Of a DNA stretch of 64,000 nucleotides, positions 8,269 to 16,343 are shown piece after piece (position 1 is the stretch's first letter; every line of letters begins with the position of its first letter). Made by a program: the position numbers and the translations under genes. The stretch is from Jidongwangia harbinensis (GTDB lineage Bacteria; Actinomycetota; Actinomycetes; Mycobacteriales; Micromonosporaceae): positions 248,001 through 312,000 of the forward strand of contig NZ_JAIWNC010000002.1 in assembly GCF_020216025.1 (NCBI RefSeq). Direction: 5' to 3'. The notes under the pieces were generated by a model, which was not told where the DNA came from, searched no databases, and saw nothing but the letters and a program-made list of their open reading frames with translations.

Positions 8269-8712
8269 ATGAGCGACACCGACACCGCGGCCTGGGCCGG
8301 GCTGCTCCGGGTGCACGCGGCGTTGGTGCCGGTGCTCGACCGGGAACTGCAGACCGCCTGCGGGTTGCCGCTGACCTGGTACGACGTCCTGCTGGAGCTG
8401 AACTCCGCACCGGACCGCCGGCTCAGCATGGGTGAGCTGGGCGCGGCCGCCGTGGTGAGCCGCTCGCGGGTGAGCCGGGTGGTGGACCAGCTCGCCGCCG
8501 ACGGACTGGTGACCCGCGAAGGCAACCCGGACGACCGGCGCTCGGCGTACGCGGCCATCACCGACGCCGGCCGGGCCCGGCTGCGCGCCGCCGCCCCGGT
8601 CTACCTCGCCGGCATCGAACGGCACTTCACCTCGCGGATGAGCGCCGCCGAGACCCGCACCGTGGCGGCCGCGCTGGAGAAGGTGCTGGCGGCGCAGAGG
8701 AACCGCGCCTGA
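8269..8712 (+). CDS. MarR-family transcriptional regulator
   Basis: 147 residues with a central winged helix-turn-helix (about residues 40-105): MGELGAAAVVSRSRVSRVVD, then the wing GLVTREGNPDDRRSAYAAIT, which has the conserved DxRR of MarR proteins. The only cysteine is near residue 28 in the dimerisation helix (LQTACGLPLTWYD). A cysteine in that region is the redox switch of quinone-sensing members, which fits the divergent azoreductase, but sensing by this residue is inference. I started at MSDTDTAAW; an upstream ATG would place the start inside the operators. A TANNNT box six bases upstream and no Shine-Dalgarno suggest a leaderless transcript. Confidence 0.92.
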   Translation: MSDTDTAAWAGLLRVHAALVPVLDRELQTACGLPLTWYDVLLELNSAPDRRLSMGELGAAAVVSRSRVSRVVDQLAADGLVTREGNPDDRRSAYAAITDAGRARLRAAAPVYLAGIERHFTSRMSAAETRTVAAALEKVLAAQRNRA

Positions 8713-8837
8713 GGCCGCGGCGGCGGCCCGATCCGTACCGGTCTGGTGGGCATTTCCCCAGCGTGAGCGGCCGACGTGTGATCTTTCGCTCGGGCGGTTC
8801 GCAGGGTGCGCACAGCAAACCCCCGGACAATGGTCGA

Positions 8838-9836
8838 ATGCGAAGACGTACGGTGCTGCTCGGGCTGGTGGCCGCCGCGGCGGGTGGCGGCGGGCTGGTG
8901 GCGTGCACGGACGAGGCCACGCCGAGCCCCGGTCCGTCGGCGAGCCCCGGACAGTCCGCGGTGCCGATCCTCGGGTCCACGGCGTCGTCGTCGCTGGCGC
9001 CGCGGGACGTGACGCGGTACGCGCCGGCGGCCGGGACCGCGCCCGCGCAGGCGTACGCGGTGGGACGGCGCGACTTCACGTTCGACCGCGGCGCGGACCG
9101 GCCGCTGCCCACCCGGGTGTGGTACCCGGCGACCGGCGAGGTGCCGAGCACCCCCAGCCCGGTGGACGGGGCCGCACCGGTCGCCGGCCGCTTCCCGCTG
9201 GTGCTGTTCAGCCACGGCCTCACCTCCGCACCGGACGACTTCGCCGCGCTGCTGTCCCGGTGGGCGCAGGCCGGTTTCGTGGTGGCCGCGGTGAAGTACC
9301 CCCGCACCTCGTACGGCGCCCAGCCGTTCGACCAGGGCGACATCGTCAACCAGCCGCTGGACGCGCGGCTGGTGCTGGACCGGATGCTGGCGCTCGGCGC
9401 CGATCCGCTGGCCGCGATCATCGACCCGGCCCGGGTCGGCGCGGCCGGTCACTCCGGCGGCGGGATCACCACGGCCGGGCTGTTCAGCGCGCACCGCGAC
9501 GAGCGGCTCAAGGCGGGCGTGCTGATCGCGGCCACGGACTTCCTGGGTACGCCGTTCGCCGGACCGCCGGCCGGGATGCTGTTCGTGCACGGCAGCGACG
9601 ACAACACGGTGACGTACGAGGCCGGGCACACCGTGTTCGAGGCGGTGCCGTGGTCCCGGGCGATGCTGACCATCGAGGGCGGCGGCCACGTCATCACGGA
9701 CGCCGACTTCGAGACGATCACCGGCACCACGACCGAGTTCCTGCGGTGGAGCCTGTACGGCGACGCCGGCGCCAAGGGGCGGGTCCCGTCCGCGGCCACC
9801 ACGGCCGGTATCGGGAAGCTGGAGAACCAGCTCTAG
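8838..9836 (+). CDS. Lipoprotein alpha/beta-hydrolase
   Basis: 332 residues. The N-terminus is a lipoprotein signal: MRRRTVLLG, a hydrophobic run, then the lipobox LVAC with the lipidated Cys near residue 22, followed by a Ser/Pro-rich linker. The body is an alpha/beta-hydrolase of the dienelactone hydrolase or PAF-acetylhydrolase-like type: LFSHGLTSAPDDF is the oxyanion-hole region, GHSGGG carries the nucleophile Ser, HGSDDNTVTYEAG follows with an acid residue, and the GGGHVI His closes the triad. It should cleave an ester or lipid outside the cell; the substrate is unknown. I took the start at MRRRTVLL; a longer in-frame start adds no signal-like sequence. It ends overlapping the convergent LacI-type gene by four bases. 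Confidence 0.85.
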   Translation: MRRRTVLLGLVAAAAGGGGLVACTDEATPSPGPSASPGQSAVPILGSTASSSLAPRDVTRYAPAAGTAPAQAYAVGRRDFTFDRGADRPLPTRVWYPATGEVPSTPSPVDGAAPVAGRFPLVLFSHGLTSAPDDFAALLSRWAQAGFVVAAVKYPRTSYGAQPFDQGDIVNQPLDARLVLDRMLALGADPLAAIIDPARVGAAGHSGGGITTAGLFSAHRDERLKAGVLIAATDFLGTPFAGPPAGMLFVHGSDDNTVTYEAGHTVFEAVPWSRAMLTIEGGGHVITDADFETITGTTTEFLRWSLYGDAGAKGRVPSAATTAGIGKLENQL

Positions 9837-10849
9837 GCGAGGGCGGCGGTGCTGTCCCGCACCACCAGCTCGGTGGCCAGCTCGACGCGCGGCATCTCGA
9901 TCGCCTCGCCACGGGCCATCCGCAGCGCGGTCCGGGCGGCCAGCGCCCCCATCTCCACCAGCGGCTGCCGGACCGTGGTGAGCGGCGGCGACGACCAGCG
10001 CGACTCCGGCAGGTCGTCGAAGCCCACCACGCTCAGATCGTCGGGCACCCGCATGCCGCGCCGGCGGGCCGCCTCGTACGCACCGAGGGCCATGGTGTCG
10101 CTGGAGGCGAAGATCGCGGTCGGCGGGTCCGGCAGGTCGAGCAGCGTGCTGCACCCGGCGTACCCGGACTCGTGCAGGAAGTCGCCCTGCACCACCAGGC
10201 GCTCGTCCACGGCGACGCCGGCCGCGTCCAGCGCGGCGCGGTAGCCGTCCAGCCGGGCCCGGCTGCAGAGCAGTTCCTTCGGCCCGGAGATGAGCCCGAT
10301 CCGGCGGTGCCCGAGAGACACCAGGTGCTCGGTGGCGCTGCGGCCGCCGGCCCAGTTGGTCGCGCCGATGGTGGGCACGTCGGCCACCGCGCCGCCGGCC
10401 GGGTCGACCACCACCACCGGGATGCTGAGCCGCTGCAGCTCGGTGTGCACCGGCCCGGTCACGTCGGAGGTCACGAAGATGACGCCGTCCGAGGCGCGGG
10501 CCCGCAGGTTCTGCAGCCACTGCCGGGTCGAGGTGGTGCGGCGGTGCACGGCCGAGACCACGGTGCCGACCCCGGAGGCGTGCGTGACGTCCTCCACGCC
10601 GCGGATCAGCTCGACCGCCCACGGGCTGTCCAGGTCGTTGAAGACGAGGTCGATCAGGGCCGCCCGGCCGGGCCGCTGACGGGATGCCCGGCGCCGGTAA
10701 CCGTGCTGGCTGAGCAGCTCCTCGACCCGCTCGCGGGTCTGCGGAGACACGTCCGTCCGGCCGTTGAGCACGCGCGACACCGTGGGCACGGACACGCCGG
10801 CCTCTCGGGCGATCGCGGCGATGGTCACGCGCCTGCCGTCCACGGTCAC
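9833..10849 (-). CDS. LacI-family transcriptional regulator
   Basis: 338 residues. The N-terminal LacI helix-turn-helix and hinge read VTIAAIAREAGVSVPTVSRV and LNGRTDVSPQTRERVEELL; a periplasmic-binding-protein-like sugar domain follows (about residues 65-338), with DNLD-type start FNDLDSPW and ASSDTMALGAYEAARRRGM. The family represses sugar-use genes and releases DNA when a sugar binds. I chose the GTG at 10849 because GGGGAGG lies just upstream; an ATG at 10927 would add 26 atypical residues. No sugar-uptake operon lies next to it, so its target is probably elsewhere or is itself. A near-palindrome CGTAACTTTCG about 35 bases upstream could be an autoregulatory site. Confidence 0.9.
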   Translation of the reverse strand: MTVDGRRVTIAAIAREAGVSVPTVSRVLNGRTDVSPQTRERVEELLSQHGYRRRASRQRPGRAALIDLVFNDLDSPWAVELIRGVEDVTHASGVGTVVSAVHRRTTSTRQWLQNLRARASDGVIFVTSDVTGPVHTELQRLSIPVVVVDPAGGAVADVPTIGATNWAGGRSATEHLVSLGHRRIGLISGPKELLCSRARLDGYRAALDAAGVAVDERLVVQGDFLHESGYAGCSTLLDLPDPPTAIFASSDTMALGAYEAARRRGMRVPDDLSVVGFDDLPESRWSSPPLTTVRQPLVEMGALAARTALRMARGEAIEMPRVELATELVVRDSTAALA

Positions 10850-10881
10850 GGGTCCTCCCCTCCCGATCCGAGCTTGCGCCA

Positions 10882-10892
10882 CGTAACTTTCG
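10882..10892. promoter_or_regulatory. Candidate LacI operator
   Basis: CGTAACTTTCG is an 11-base odd-centred palindrome with one mismatched pair, of the CGNAA-N-TTNCG shape common for actinobacterial LacI proteins. It lies 33-43 bases upstream of the LacI-type GTG start. Confidence 0.35.
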
Positions 10893-11477
10893 GTGGCAAT
10901 TCCCGGAAGTATTCCATAGCCGATCAACCCTGAGCGTTGGGCCGTCCGGACGAACTCTCCCGCGCAAACGTGAATAGTTCTAGCATCTTCCGATATCGAT
11001 CGCCCTCGGTGCCACGCCGAGCCGGATCGTCACAGGCTGGTGTTCCGTTCGGTGGATTCGGATCTCGTCAGCCGAGGTTCCCGTTCGCCGGGTGGGGCCG
11101 GTTTCCGGGCGGTGCGCCACCTGCTCGGCGGTGACCGAATGGGCGTACCCGATATGGGCGGTTGGCGGATTTTTCGGTCGTCCCACGGGCGCGGATCGCG
11201 CCGGCTTCGTCGTTCTCGGCGAGGGCTTGCCGTCCTGGCGGGCCACGCGCTCGCGTCCGGCCTGTCCCTCGATCCGGGGGTTTCGGCCGGGGCGTACCGG
11301 TTCGGCGCTCCCGCCCCGCCCCGCCGCCCCGGTCCGGCGCTCCGCCGCGTGTAGTCGCCTGACCTGTAAGGACGGCCCGCCGCACCCGCCCGGTCGTGGC
11401 CCATTCGGGCGGAATCGCCACCCGATCGCCGGACCGGTGCGCGCCAACCCCGCGAATCGGGCAAGTTACCGTGCCTC
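10893..11477. other. Intergenic stretch with no supported gene
   Basis: About 580 bases between the LacI-type gene and the secreted beta-propeller gene. Several short frames are open on both strands, but none has a credible start, a recognisable protein or consistent third-position bias. It presumably holds the promoters of the two flanking genes. The only promoter-like element I can point to is TACCGT at 11467-11472, five bases before the GTG of the next gene. Confidence 0.5.
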
Positions 11478-13307
11478 GTGCTCAAGACTCGAACTGGTAC
11501 AAAGTCGGTCGTACGCCGTCTTCTGGTGGGTGGTACGGCCGCTGCCGTGGTCGCCGCCGGGGGAGCGGCGCTGGCCGGAGTGGTGTCCGCCGATCCGCTC
11601 GTCGCGCCGTCGTTCAACGGCCCGGTGTACGCGGTCGCCTACCGCGGCGACACCGTCTACCTGGGCGGCAACTTCACCGCCGCGGTGGTCAACGGCAAGA
11701 CCGTGGCACGGCAGCGGCTCGCCGCGGTGAACGCGCGCACCGGCGCCCTGCTGCCCTGGGCCCCGGCCGCGGACGCCAACGTGCGGGCGCTGGCGGTGGA
11801 CGCCGGCGTGGTCTACGCGGCCGGCGACTTCACCGCGGTGTCCGGGGTCAAGCGTGACTCGCTCGCCGGGCTGGACGCCGGTTCCGGTGCGCTCACCCCG
11901 CTCAAGCATGCGATCTCCGGGCAGCCCAACGCGCTGGCGGTCGGCAACGGCCGGCTCTACCTGGGGGGCAGGATCACCGCGGTGGGCGGCGCGGCCCGGG
12001 CCAACCTGGCCGCGTTCACGTTGCCCGGCGGCGCGCTGAACGCCTGGGCGCCGACCACCGACGACGCGGTCAACGCGCTGGCGGTGTCCGGGTCCCGGGT
12101 GTACCTCGGCGGCAGCTTCCACCGCACCAACAACATCAGCTCCACGCTGCGGCTCACCGCGGTGGACGGCGTGACCGGCGTGCTGGACCGGTCGTTCCTG
12201 CCCAAGCCGGTGTCGCAGGTGTTCGCGGTGACCGTGGACGCGAGCGGGGTCTACGCCGCGCTCGGCGGTCAGGGCGGCCGGGCGATCGCGTACACCACGG
12301 CCGGGGCGACCCGCTGGACCCGGGTGTTCGACGGCGACGCCCAGGCGATCGTCACGCTGGACGGCATCACCTACGTCGGCGGACACTTCGACAACGCCTG
12401 CACCACCACGAACAACGGTGCCCAGGGTGCCTGTACGGACGGCTCGGTGCCGCGGGTCAAGCTGGCCGCGGTGGACGGCCAGGGCAGCCTGCTGAACTGG
12501 GCACCGCAGGCCAACGGCGTGGTCGGAGTGCGCGCGCTGGCGGCCAGCCCGGCGCTCAGCACGGTCAGCGCGGTCGGCGACTTCACCACCATCGGCGGGG
12601 TCTCCCGCAAGCGGTACGCGGCGTTCGCGGTCAACCAGCCCGAGGCGACGGCGCCCACGCCGGCCTCGGACGATGTGGCGTCCTACAACTTCGACACCAC
12701 GATCGCCGACGGTACGTTCGACGACGGCTCGGGCAACGGGCACCTGCTGCGCGCGGTCACCCGCAACGGCGGCGAGGTGCGGATGACGGCGCACGGCACC
12801 GGTCAGGCCGTGGCGTTCCCGGAGAACTGCGTCGGCGCCGCCTGCCCGCGCCTGGTGCTGCAGGCCGCGGACACCGCCGACCTCAACCCGGGCACCCGGC
12901 CGATCCGCTTCGGCGCCGGCATCCGGATGGCGCCGGAGGAGGCCGGGGACGGCGAGAACGTGGTGCAGAAGGGCTATTCCACCACCGGCGGCCAGTACAA
13001 GCTGCAGGTGGACGGGCTGTCCGGCAGGCCCAGCTGCGCGATGAGCGACCGGTCCTCGACGACCGTCTACCTGGCCCGCAGCCCGGAATCGCTGACCGAC
13101 CGGCAGTGGCACGCGGTGGAGTGCCGTCGTTCCGGGACGGTCCTGTCCATCCTGGTCGACGGGCAGCTCAAGCGCAGCGTCGCCGTTCCCGCGACCCTGT
13201 CGGTCGTCACCGCCCAGCCGTTGAGCATCGGCGGCAAGGGCGTCGGCGCGGACAACGACCAGTTCCACGGCGCGGTCGACGACGTCTGGATCCGGATCGG
13301 CGACTGA
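11478..13307 (+). CDS. Secreted beta-propeller protein with C-terminal LamG-like domain
   Basis: 609 residues. A twin-basic signal peptide ([19 protein letters not shown]) ends near residue 39 (VSADP). Residues about 45-385 are repeats of the form [35 protein letters not shown], which predict a beta-propeller. A linker leads to a LamG/concanavalin A-like lectin domain (about 400-609) with paired cysteines (ENCVGAACP) and the closing DGQLKRS and DDVWIRIGD strands. Proteins of this shape are extracellular and often bind polysaccharide or cell surfaces; no catalytic residues are evident. It starts at GTG, and a signal-like N-terminus supports that choice. A strong hairpin follows 9 bases after the stop. 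Confidence 0.85.
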   Translation: MLKTRTGTKSVVRRLLVGGTAAAVVAAGGAALAGVVSADPLVAPSFNGPVYAVAYRGDTVYLGGNFTAAVVNGKTVARQRLAAVNARTGALLPWAPAADANVRALAVDAGVVYAAGDFTAVSGVKRDSLAGLDAGSGALTPLKHAISGQPNALAVGNGRLYLGGRITAVGGAARANLAAFTLPGGALNAWAPTTDDAVNALAVSGSRVYLGGSFHRTNNISSTLRLTAVDGVTGVLDRSFLPKPVSQVFAVTVDASGVYAALGGQGGRAIAYTTAGATRWTRVFDGDAQAIVTLDGITYVGGHFDNACTTTNNGAQGACTDGSVPRVKLAAVDGQGSLLNWAPQANGVVGVRALAASPALSTVSAVGDFTTIGGVSRKRYAAFAVNQPEATAPTPASDDVASYNFDTTIADGTFDDGSGNGHLLRAVTRNGGEVRMTAHGTGQAVAFPENCVGAACPRLVLQAADTADLNPGTRPIRFGAGIRMAPEEAGDGENVVQKGYSTTGGQYKLQVDGLSGRPSCAMSDRSSTTVYLARSPESLTDRQWHAVECRRSGTVLSILVDGQLKRSVAVPATLSVVTAQPLSIGGKGVGADNDQFHGAVDDVWIRIGD

Positions 13308-13316
13308 GATGCCACC

Positions 13317-13344
13317 GGGGGCCGGGCCCGCAGGCCCGGCCCCC
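13317..13344. terminator. Bidirectional GC-rich hairpin terminator
   Basis: GGGGGCCGGGCC (13317-13328) and GGCCCGGCCCCC (13333-13344) form a perfect 12-base-pair stem with a CGCA loop, placed between convergent stops at 13307 and 13357. Confidence 0.85.
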
Positions 13345-13356
13345 GGCCCCCGAGGG

Positions 13357-14808
13357 TCAGCGGGGTGCCACCGGCCGTTGCGGTAGGGCCAGGGCGACCA
13401 GCGCGCCGACCGCGATGACGGCGGCGCCGACCATGACCGCCGGCACCAGGCCGTCCACGAAGGACTGGGCTGCCAAGGAGGACTGGGCTGCCAAGGAGGA
13501 CTGGGCGGTGCGGTAGTCGCCGTACGAGCTGAAGACGGAGGCCAGGACGGCGACGCCGACCGCGACGCCGAGCTCCCGGATGGTGTTGTTGGCGCCGGAC
13601 GCCACGCCGCGGTCCTCCGGCCGGACGCTGCCCAGGGACATCGTGCTGATCGGCGCGAAGGTCAGGCCCATCCCGATGCCGGCCAGGGCGAACGCCACCA
13701 CCAGGTCGGAGTAGGCCACGCCGGTGGTGCTGGCCGCCGCGATCCAGAACACGCCGGCCGCCAGAAACACCTGTCCGGCAACGATCAGCGTACGCAGGCC
13801 CACCCGGTCGGCGAACAGTCCGGCCAGCGGCGCGATCACCATCGGCGCCATGGTCCACGGCAGCGTGCGGATTCCGGCGTCGAGCGGGCTCAGGCCCTGC
13901 ACCACCTGGAAGAACTGGGCCAGCAGGAACACCGCGCCGAAGGCGCCCGCGGAGAACGTCAGGGTCACCAGGTTCACCAGGCTGAAGGCGCGGGACCGGA
14001 ACAGCCGCAGCGGCAGCATCGGGGTGGGGTTGCGGTGCTGCCAGGCCAGGAACGCGCCGAGCAGCAGCGTGCCGGCGGTCAGCATGGACAGCACCCGGCT
14101 GGACGTCCAGCCGTGGTCCGGGCCGTCCACCACGCCCCAGACCAGCAGGAGCATGCCGGCCGCGCTCAGTAGCAGGCCGAGCGGGTCGAGCCGGGGCGCG
14201 CCGCCGCGGGACTCGCCGAGCACGGTGCCGGCCAGGATCACCGCGAGGACGCCGACCGGCACGTTCAGCCAGAAGATCCAGGACCAGTCCAGGCCCTCCA
14301 CGACGGCGCCGCCGACCACCGGGCCGACCGCCACGCCGAGGCCGCTGATGCCGCCCCACACCCCGACGGCCGCGTTGCGCAACCGGTCCGGCACGGCGGC
14401 GGCCAGCAGGGTGAGCGACAGCGGCGCCACCGCGGCGCCGGCCAGGCCCTGCACGGCGCGCGCGGCGGTGAGCATCCACGCCTCGGCCGCCATGGCCGCG
14501 GCGGCCGAGGCGGCCGTGAAGACCACGATGCCGGCGATGAAGACGGCGCGGCGGCCCAGCCGGTCGCCGATCGCCGCGGCGGTCAGCAGGAACGCCGCGA
14601 ACGGCAGCGTGTAGGCGTTGACGAACCACTGCAGGTCGCTGATCGAGGCGCCGAGGTCGGCCCGGATGGCCGGGAGCGCCGTGGTCACCACCAGGTTGTC
14701 CAGCGTGACCATGAACATCGGGATGCCCACCGCGGCCAGCACCGCAGCCAGCGGGCGGGTCTTCGGCCGGTCCGCCGGGGCGGCGCGTTCGGGTGCGAGC
14801 GCGGTCAT
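13357..14808 (-). CDS. MFS drug exporter, DHA2 (EmrB/QacA) family
   Basis: 483 residues with about 14 membrane helices. Landmarks are MVTLDNLVVTTALPAI in helix 1, GDRLGRRAVF in the conserved cytoplasmic loop, and GLGVAVGPVVGGAVVEG, the antiporter motif of helix 5. It should export drugs or metabolites with the proton gradient. The start has AGGAG nearby. It diverges from a TetR gene across two copies of the same 16-base operator, so it is very likely the repressed target. Near the C-terminus an 18-base tandem repeat gives AQSSLA twice in the last external loop, probably harmless slippage. It shares domain plan but not close sequence with the exporter at 5386. Confidence 0.92.
   Translation of the reverse strand: MTALAPERAAPADRPKTRPLAAVLAAVGIPMFMVTLDNLVVTTALPAIRADLGASISDLQWFVNAYTLPFAAFLLTAAAIGDRLGRRAVFIAGIVVFTAASAAAAMAAEAWMLTAARAVQGLAGAAVAPLSLTLLAAAVPDRLRNAAVGVWGGISGLGVAVGPVVGGAVVEGLDWSWIFWLNVPVGVLAVILAGTVLGESRGGAPRLDPLGLLLSAAGMLLLVWGVVDGPDHGWTSSRVLSMLTAGTLLLGAFLAWQHRNPTPMLPLRLFRSRAFSLVNLVTLTFSAGAFGAVFLLAQFFQVVQGLSPLDAGIRTLPWTMAPMVIAPLAGLFADRVGLRTLIVAGQVFLAAGVFWIAAASTTGVAYSDLVVAFALAGIGMGLTFAPISTMSLGSVRPEDRGVASGANNTIRELGVAVGVAVLASVFSSYGDYRTAQSSLAAQSSLAAQSFVDGLVPAVMVGAAVIAVGALVALALPQRPVAPR
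13461..13506. repeat. 18-base tandem repeat inside the exporter gene
   Basis: AGGACTGGGCTGCCAAGG occurs at 13461 and 13479, with a partial third copy at 13497-13506. It is in frame and adds six-residue blocks (AQSSLA) to a loop. Confidence 0.85.
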
Positions 14809-14822
14809 GCGAACTCCTAGTT

Positions 14823-14875
14823 GTTATTCACTGATAACTAAGCTCAGCCCGACGTTAGTTATCAACTGATAACCT
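14823..14875. promoter_or_regulatory. Paired TetR operators and leaderless tetR promoter
   Basis: GTTATTCACTGATAAC (14823-14838) and GTTATCAACTGATAAC (14858-14873) are two copies of one box, 35 bases apart; the second is a perfect 7-2-7 palindrome. The TetR -10 (TAACCT, 14870-14875) overlaps the second box and ends six bases before the GTG. The first box lies just before the exporter's ribosome-binding site, so both promoters can be blocked. Confidence 0.82.
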
Positions 14876-14881
14876 GTCAAT

Positions 14882-15448
14882 GTGACGAGGACCCGGCTGA
14901 CCGCGGAGGAGCGGCACCAGCAGCTGGTCGCCGCCGCGGTGACGGCCTTCAGCGCCGGTGGGTACGCGGGCACCACGACCGACCGGGTGGCCCGGCTGGC
15001 CGGGGTGTCCCAGCCCTACGTGATCCGCCTGTTCGGCACCAAGCAGCAGCTGTTCATCGCCGCGCTGGACCACGCGCGGGACCGGATCGAGCAGCAGTTC
15101 CGGGACGCCGCCGCGGTCCAGCCGGACCTGCCCAGCCTGGGCGAGGCGTACGACCGGCTGCTCGCCGAGCGGGAGCTGATCACCGTGCTGCTGCACGGCT
15201 TCGCGGCCGGCGCCGACCCGGCCATCGGGCCGGTGGTACGCGACTGCTTCGGCCGGCTGTACCAGGTGATCCGCGAGCTGACCGGGGTGGAACCGGAGCG
15301 GGCCCGGGAGTTCCTGGCGACCGGCATGCTGCTCACCGTGCTGGGCGCGATGCGGGTGATCGGCCCGGACGCGGTCCCGCCGGCGCCGTGGACCACGGAG
15401 CTACTCGACGGCCTCACCCTGCTCGAGCAGAGCCGCGACGACGGCTAG
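14882..15448 (+). CDS. TetR-family transcriptional regulator
   Basis: 188 residues. The N-terminal helix-turn-helix (about residues 10-55) reads EERHQQLVAAAVTAFSAGGY and TTTDRVARLAGVSQPYVIRLFG followed by TKQQLF, as in TetR proteins. The C-terminal half should form the ligand-binding dimer. It starts with GTG and has no Shine-Dalgarno; the promoter -10 lies inside an operator six bases upstream. With the divergent DHA2 exporter this is a classic drug-sensing pair: the protein should repress both genes until an exported compound binds it. The ligand is unknown. Its end overlaps the stop of the convergent FolP-like gene by four bases. Confidence 0.92.
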   Translation: MTRTRLTAEERHQQLVAAAVTAFSAGGYAGTTTDRVARLAGVSQPYVIRLFGTKQQLFIAALDHARDRIEQQFRDAAAVQPDLPSLGEAYDRLLAERELITVLLHGFAAGADPAIGPVVRDCFGRLYQVIRELTGVEPERAREFLATGMLLTVLGAMRVIGPDAVPPAPWTTELLDGLTLLEQSRDDG

Positions 15449-16296
15449 CGATTGTGCCGGGCGACGACCGGCGGGCGCAGGCCGAGCATCGCCTCGGTCA
15501 TCCGGACCGCGTCCACCACCGCCCGCACGTCGTGCACCCGGACGATCCGGGCGCCGCGCAGCACGCAGAAGACCACCGCGGCGAGCGTGCCGGCCAGCCG
15601 CTCGGGCTGCGGCGCGTCCAGCGTCTCGCCGATGAAGTCCTTGTTGCTGACCGCGGCCAGCATCGGATAGCCGATCCGGGCGATCTCGTCGAGCCGCCGG
15701 GTCAGCTCCAGCGAGTGGTACGTGTTCTTGTTCAGGTCGTGTCCCGGATCGACGATGATCTGGTCCGGGCGCACCCCCCGGGACAGCGCCAGCTGCACCC
15801 GCTGCTGCAGGAAGTCCGCCACCTCGCTGGTCACGTCCGCGTAGGTGGGCCGGGGGTACGGGGTGCGCGGCGCGGCCAGGCTGTGCGTGATCACCAGCAT
15901 CGCGTCCGACCCGGCGATCGCGTCCGCCATCGCCGGGTCGCGCAGTCCCGACGTGTCGTTGACCACCCCGGCACCGGCCGCGACCGCCGCGCGGGCCACC
16001 GCCGGCCGGTACGTGTCCACCGAGACCACGGCCAGGTCGCGCGCCGCGTGCACCACCGGGAGCACCCGGTCCAGTTCCTCCGCCACGGAGACCTCCGGGC
16101 CGGGCGCGAACGGCACCCCGCCGACGTCGATCCAGTCCGCGCCCGCGTCGGCCGCCGCCCGTACCGCCTCGACGGCCCGCTCCAGCGCGAACGTCCGCCC
16201 GCGGTCGTGGAACGAGTCGGGCGTCCGGTTCACGATGGCCATCACCGCGACCCGCCGCGCGAAGTCGAAGGTCCGGCCACCGATGACGCGTTGCAT
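15445..16296 (-). CDS. Dihydropteroate synthase-like protein (FolP2-type)
   Basis: 283-residue TIM-barrel protein of the DHPS/pterin-binding family. Recognisable blocks are AIVNRTPDSFHDRG, VSVDTYRPAVARAAV, GVVNDTSGL, DPGHDLNKNT, SNKDFIGE and RVHDV. In true DHPS the second block near residue 60 reads GGxSTRPG and is part of the active site; here it is GGVPFAPG. DPGxGFGK is changed to DPGHDLNK. Such changes are typical of the FolP2 paralogue of actinobacteria, which is thought not to make dihydropteroate, so I avoid calling it folP. I chose the ATG at 16296: a TAGCGT box lies seven bases upstream, suggesting a leaderless mRNA. No other folate gene is nearby. Confidence 0.82.
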   Translation of the reverse strand: MQRVIGGRTFDFARRVAVMAIVNRTPDSFHDRGRTFALERAVEAVRAAADAGADWIDVGGVPFAPGPEVSVAEELDRVLPVVHAARDLAVVSVDTYRPAVARAAVAAGAGVVNDTSGLRDPAMADAIAGSDAMLVITHSLAAPRTPYPRPTYADVTSEVADFLQQRVQLALSRGVRPDQIIVDPGHDLNKNTYHSLELTRRLDEIARIGYPMLAAVSNKDFIGETLDAPQPERLAGTLAAVVFCVLRGARIVRVHDVRAVVDAVRMTEAMLGLRPPVVARHNR

Positions 16297-16343
16297 GGCG
16301 CCGACGCTAACAGCCGGCGCGCGGGTGCTCCGGCACATCGGCC

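Noticed and set aside
10893..11477. Several short reading frames between the LacI-type and beta-propeller genes
   Set aside because: They overlap each other on both strands, lack ribosome-binding sites and give Arg/Pro/Gly-rich translations typical of noncoding GC-rich DNA.
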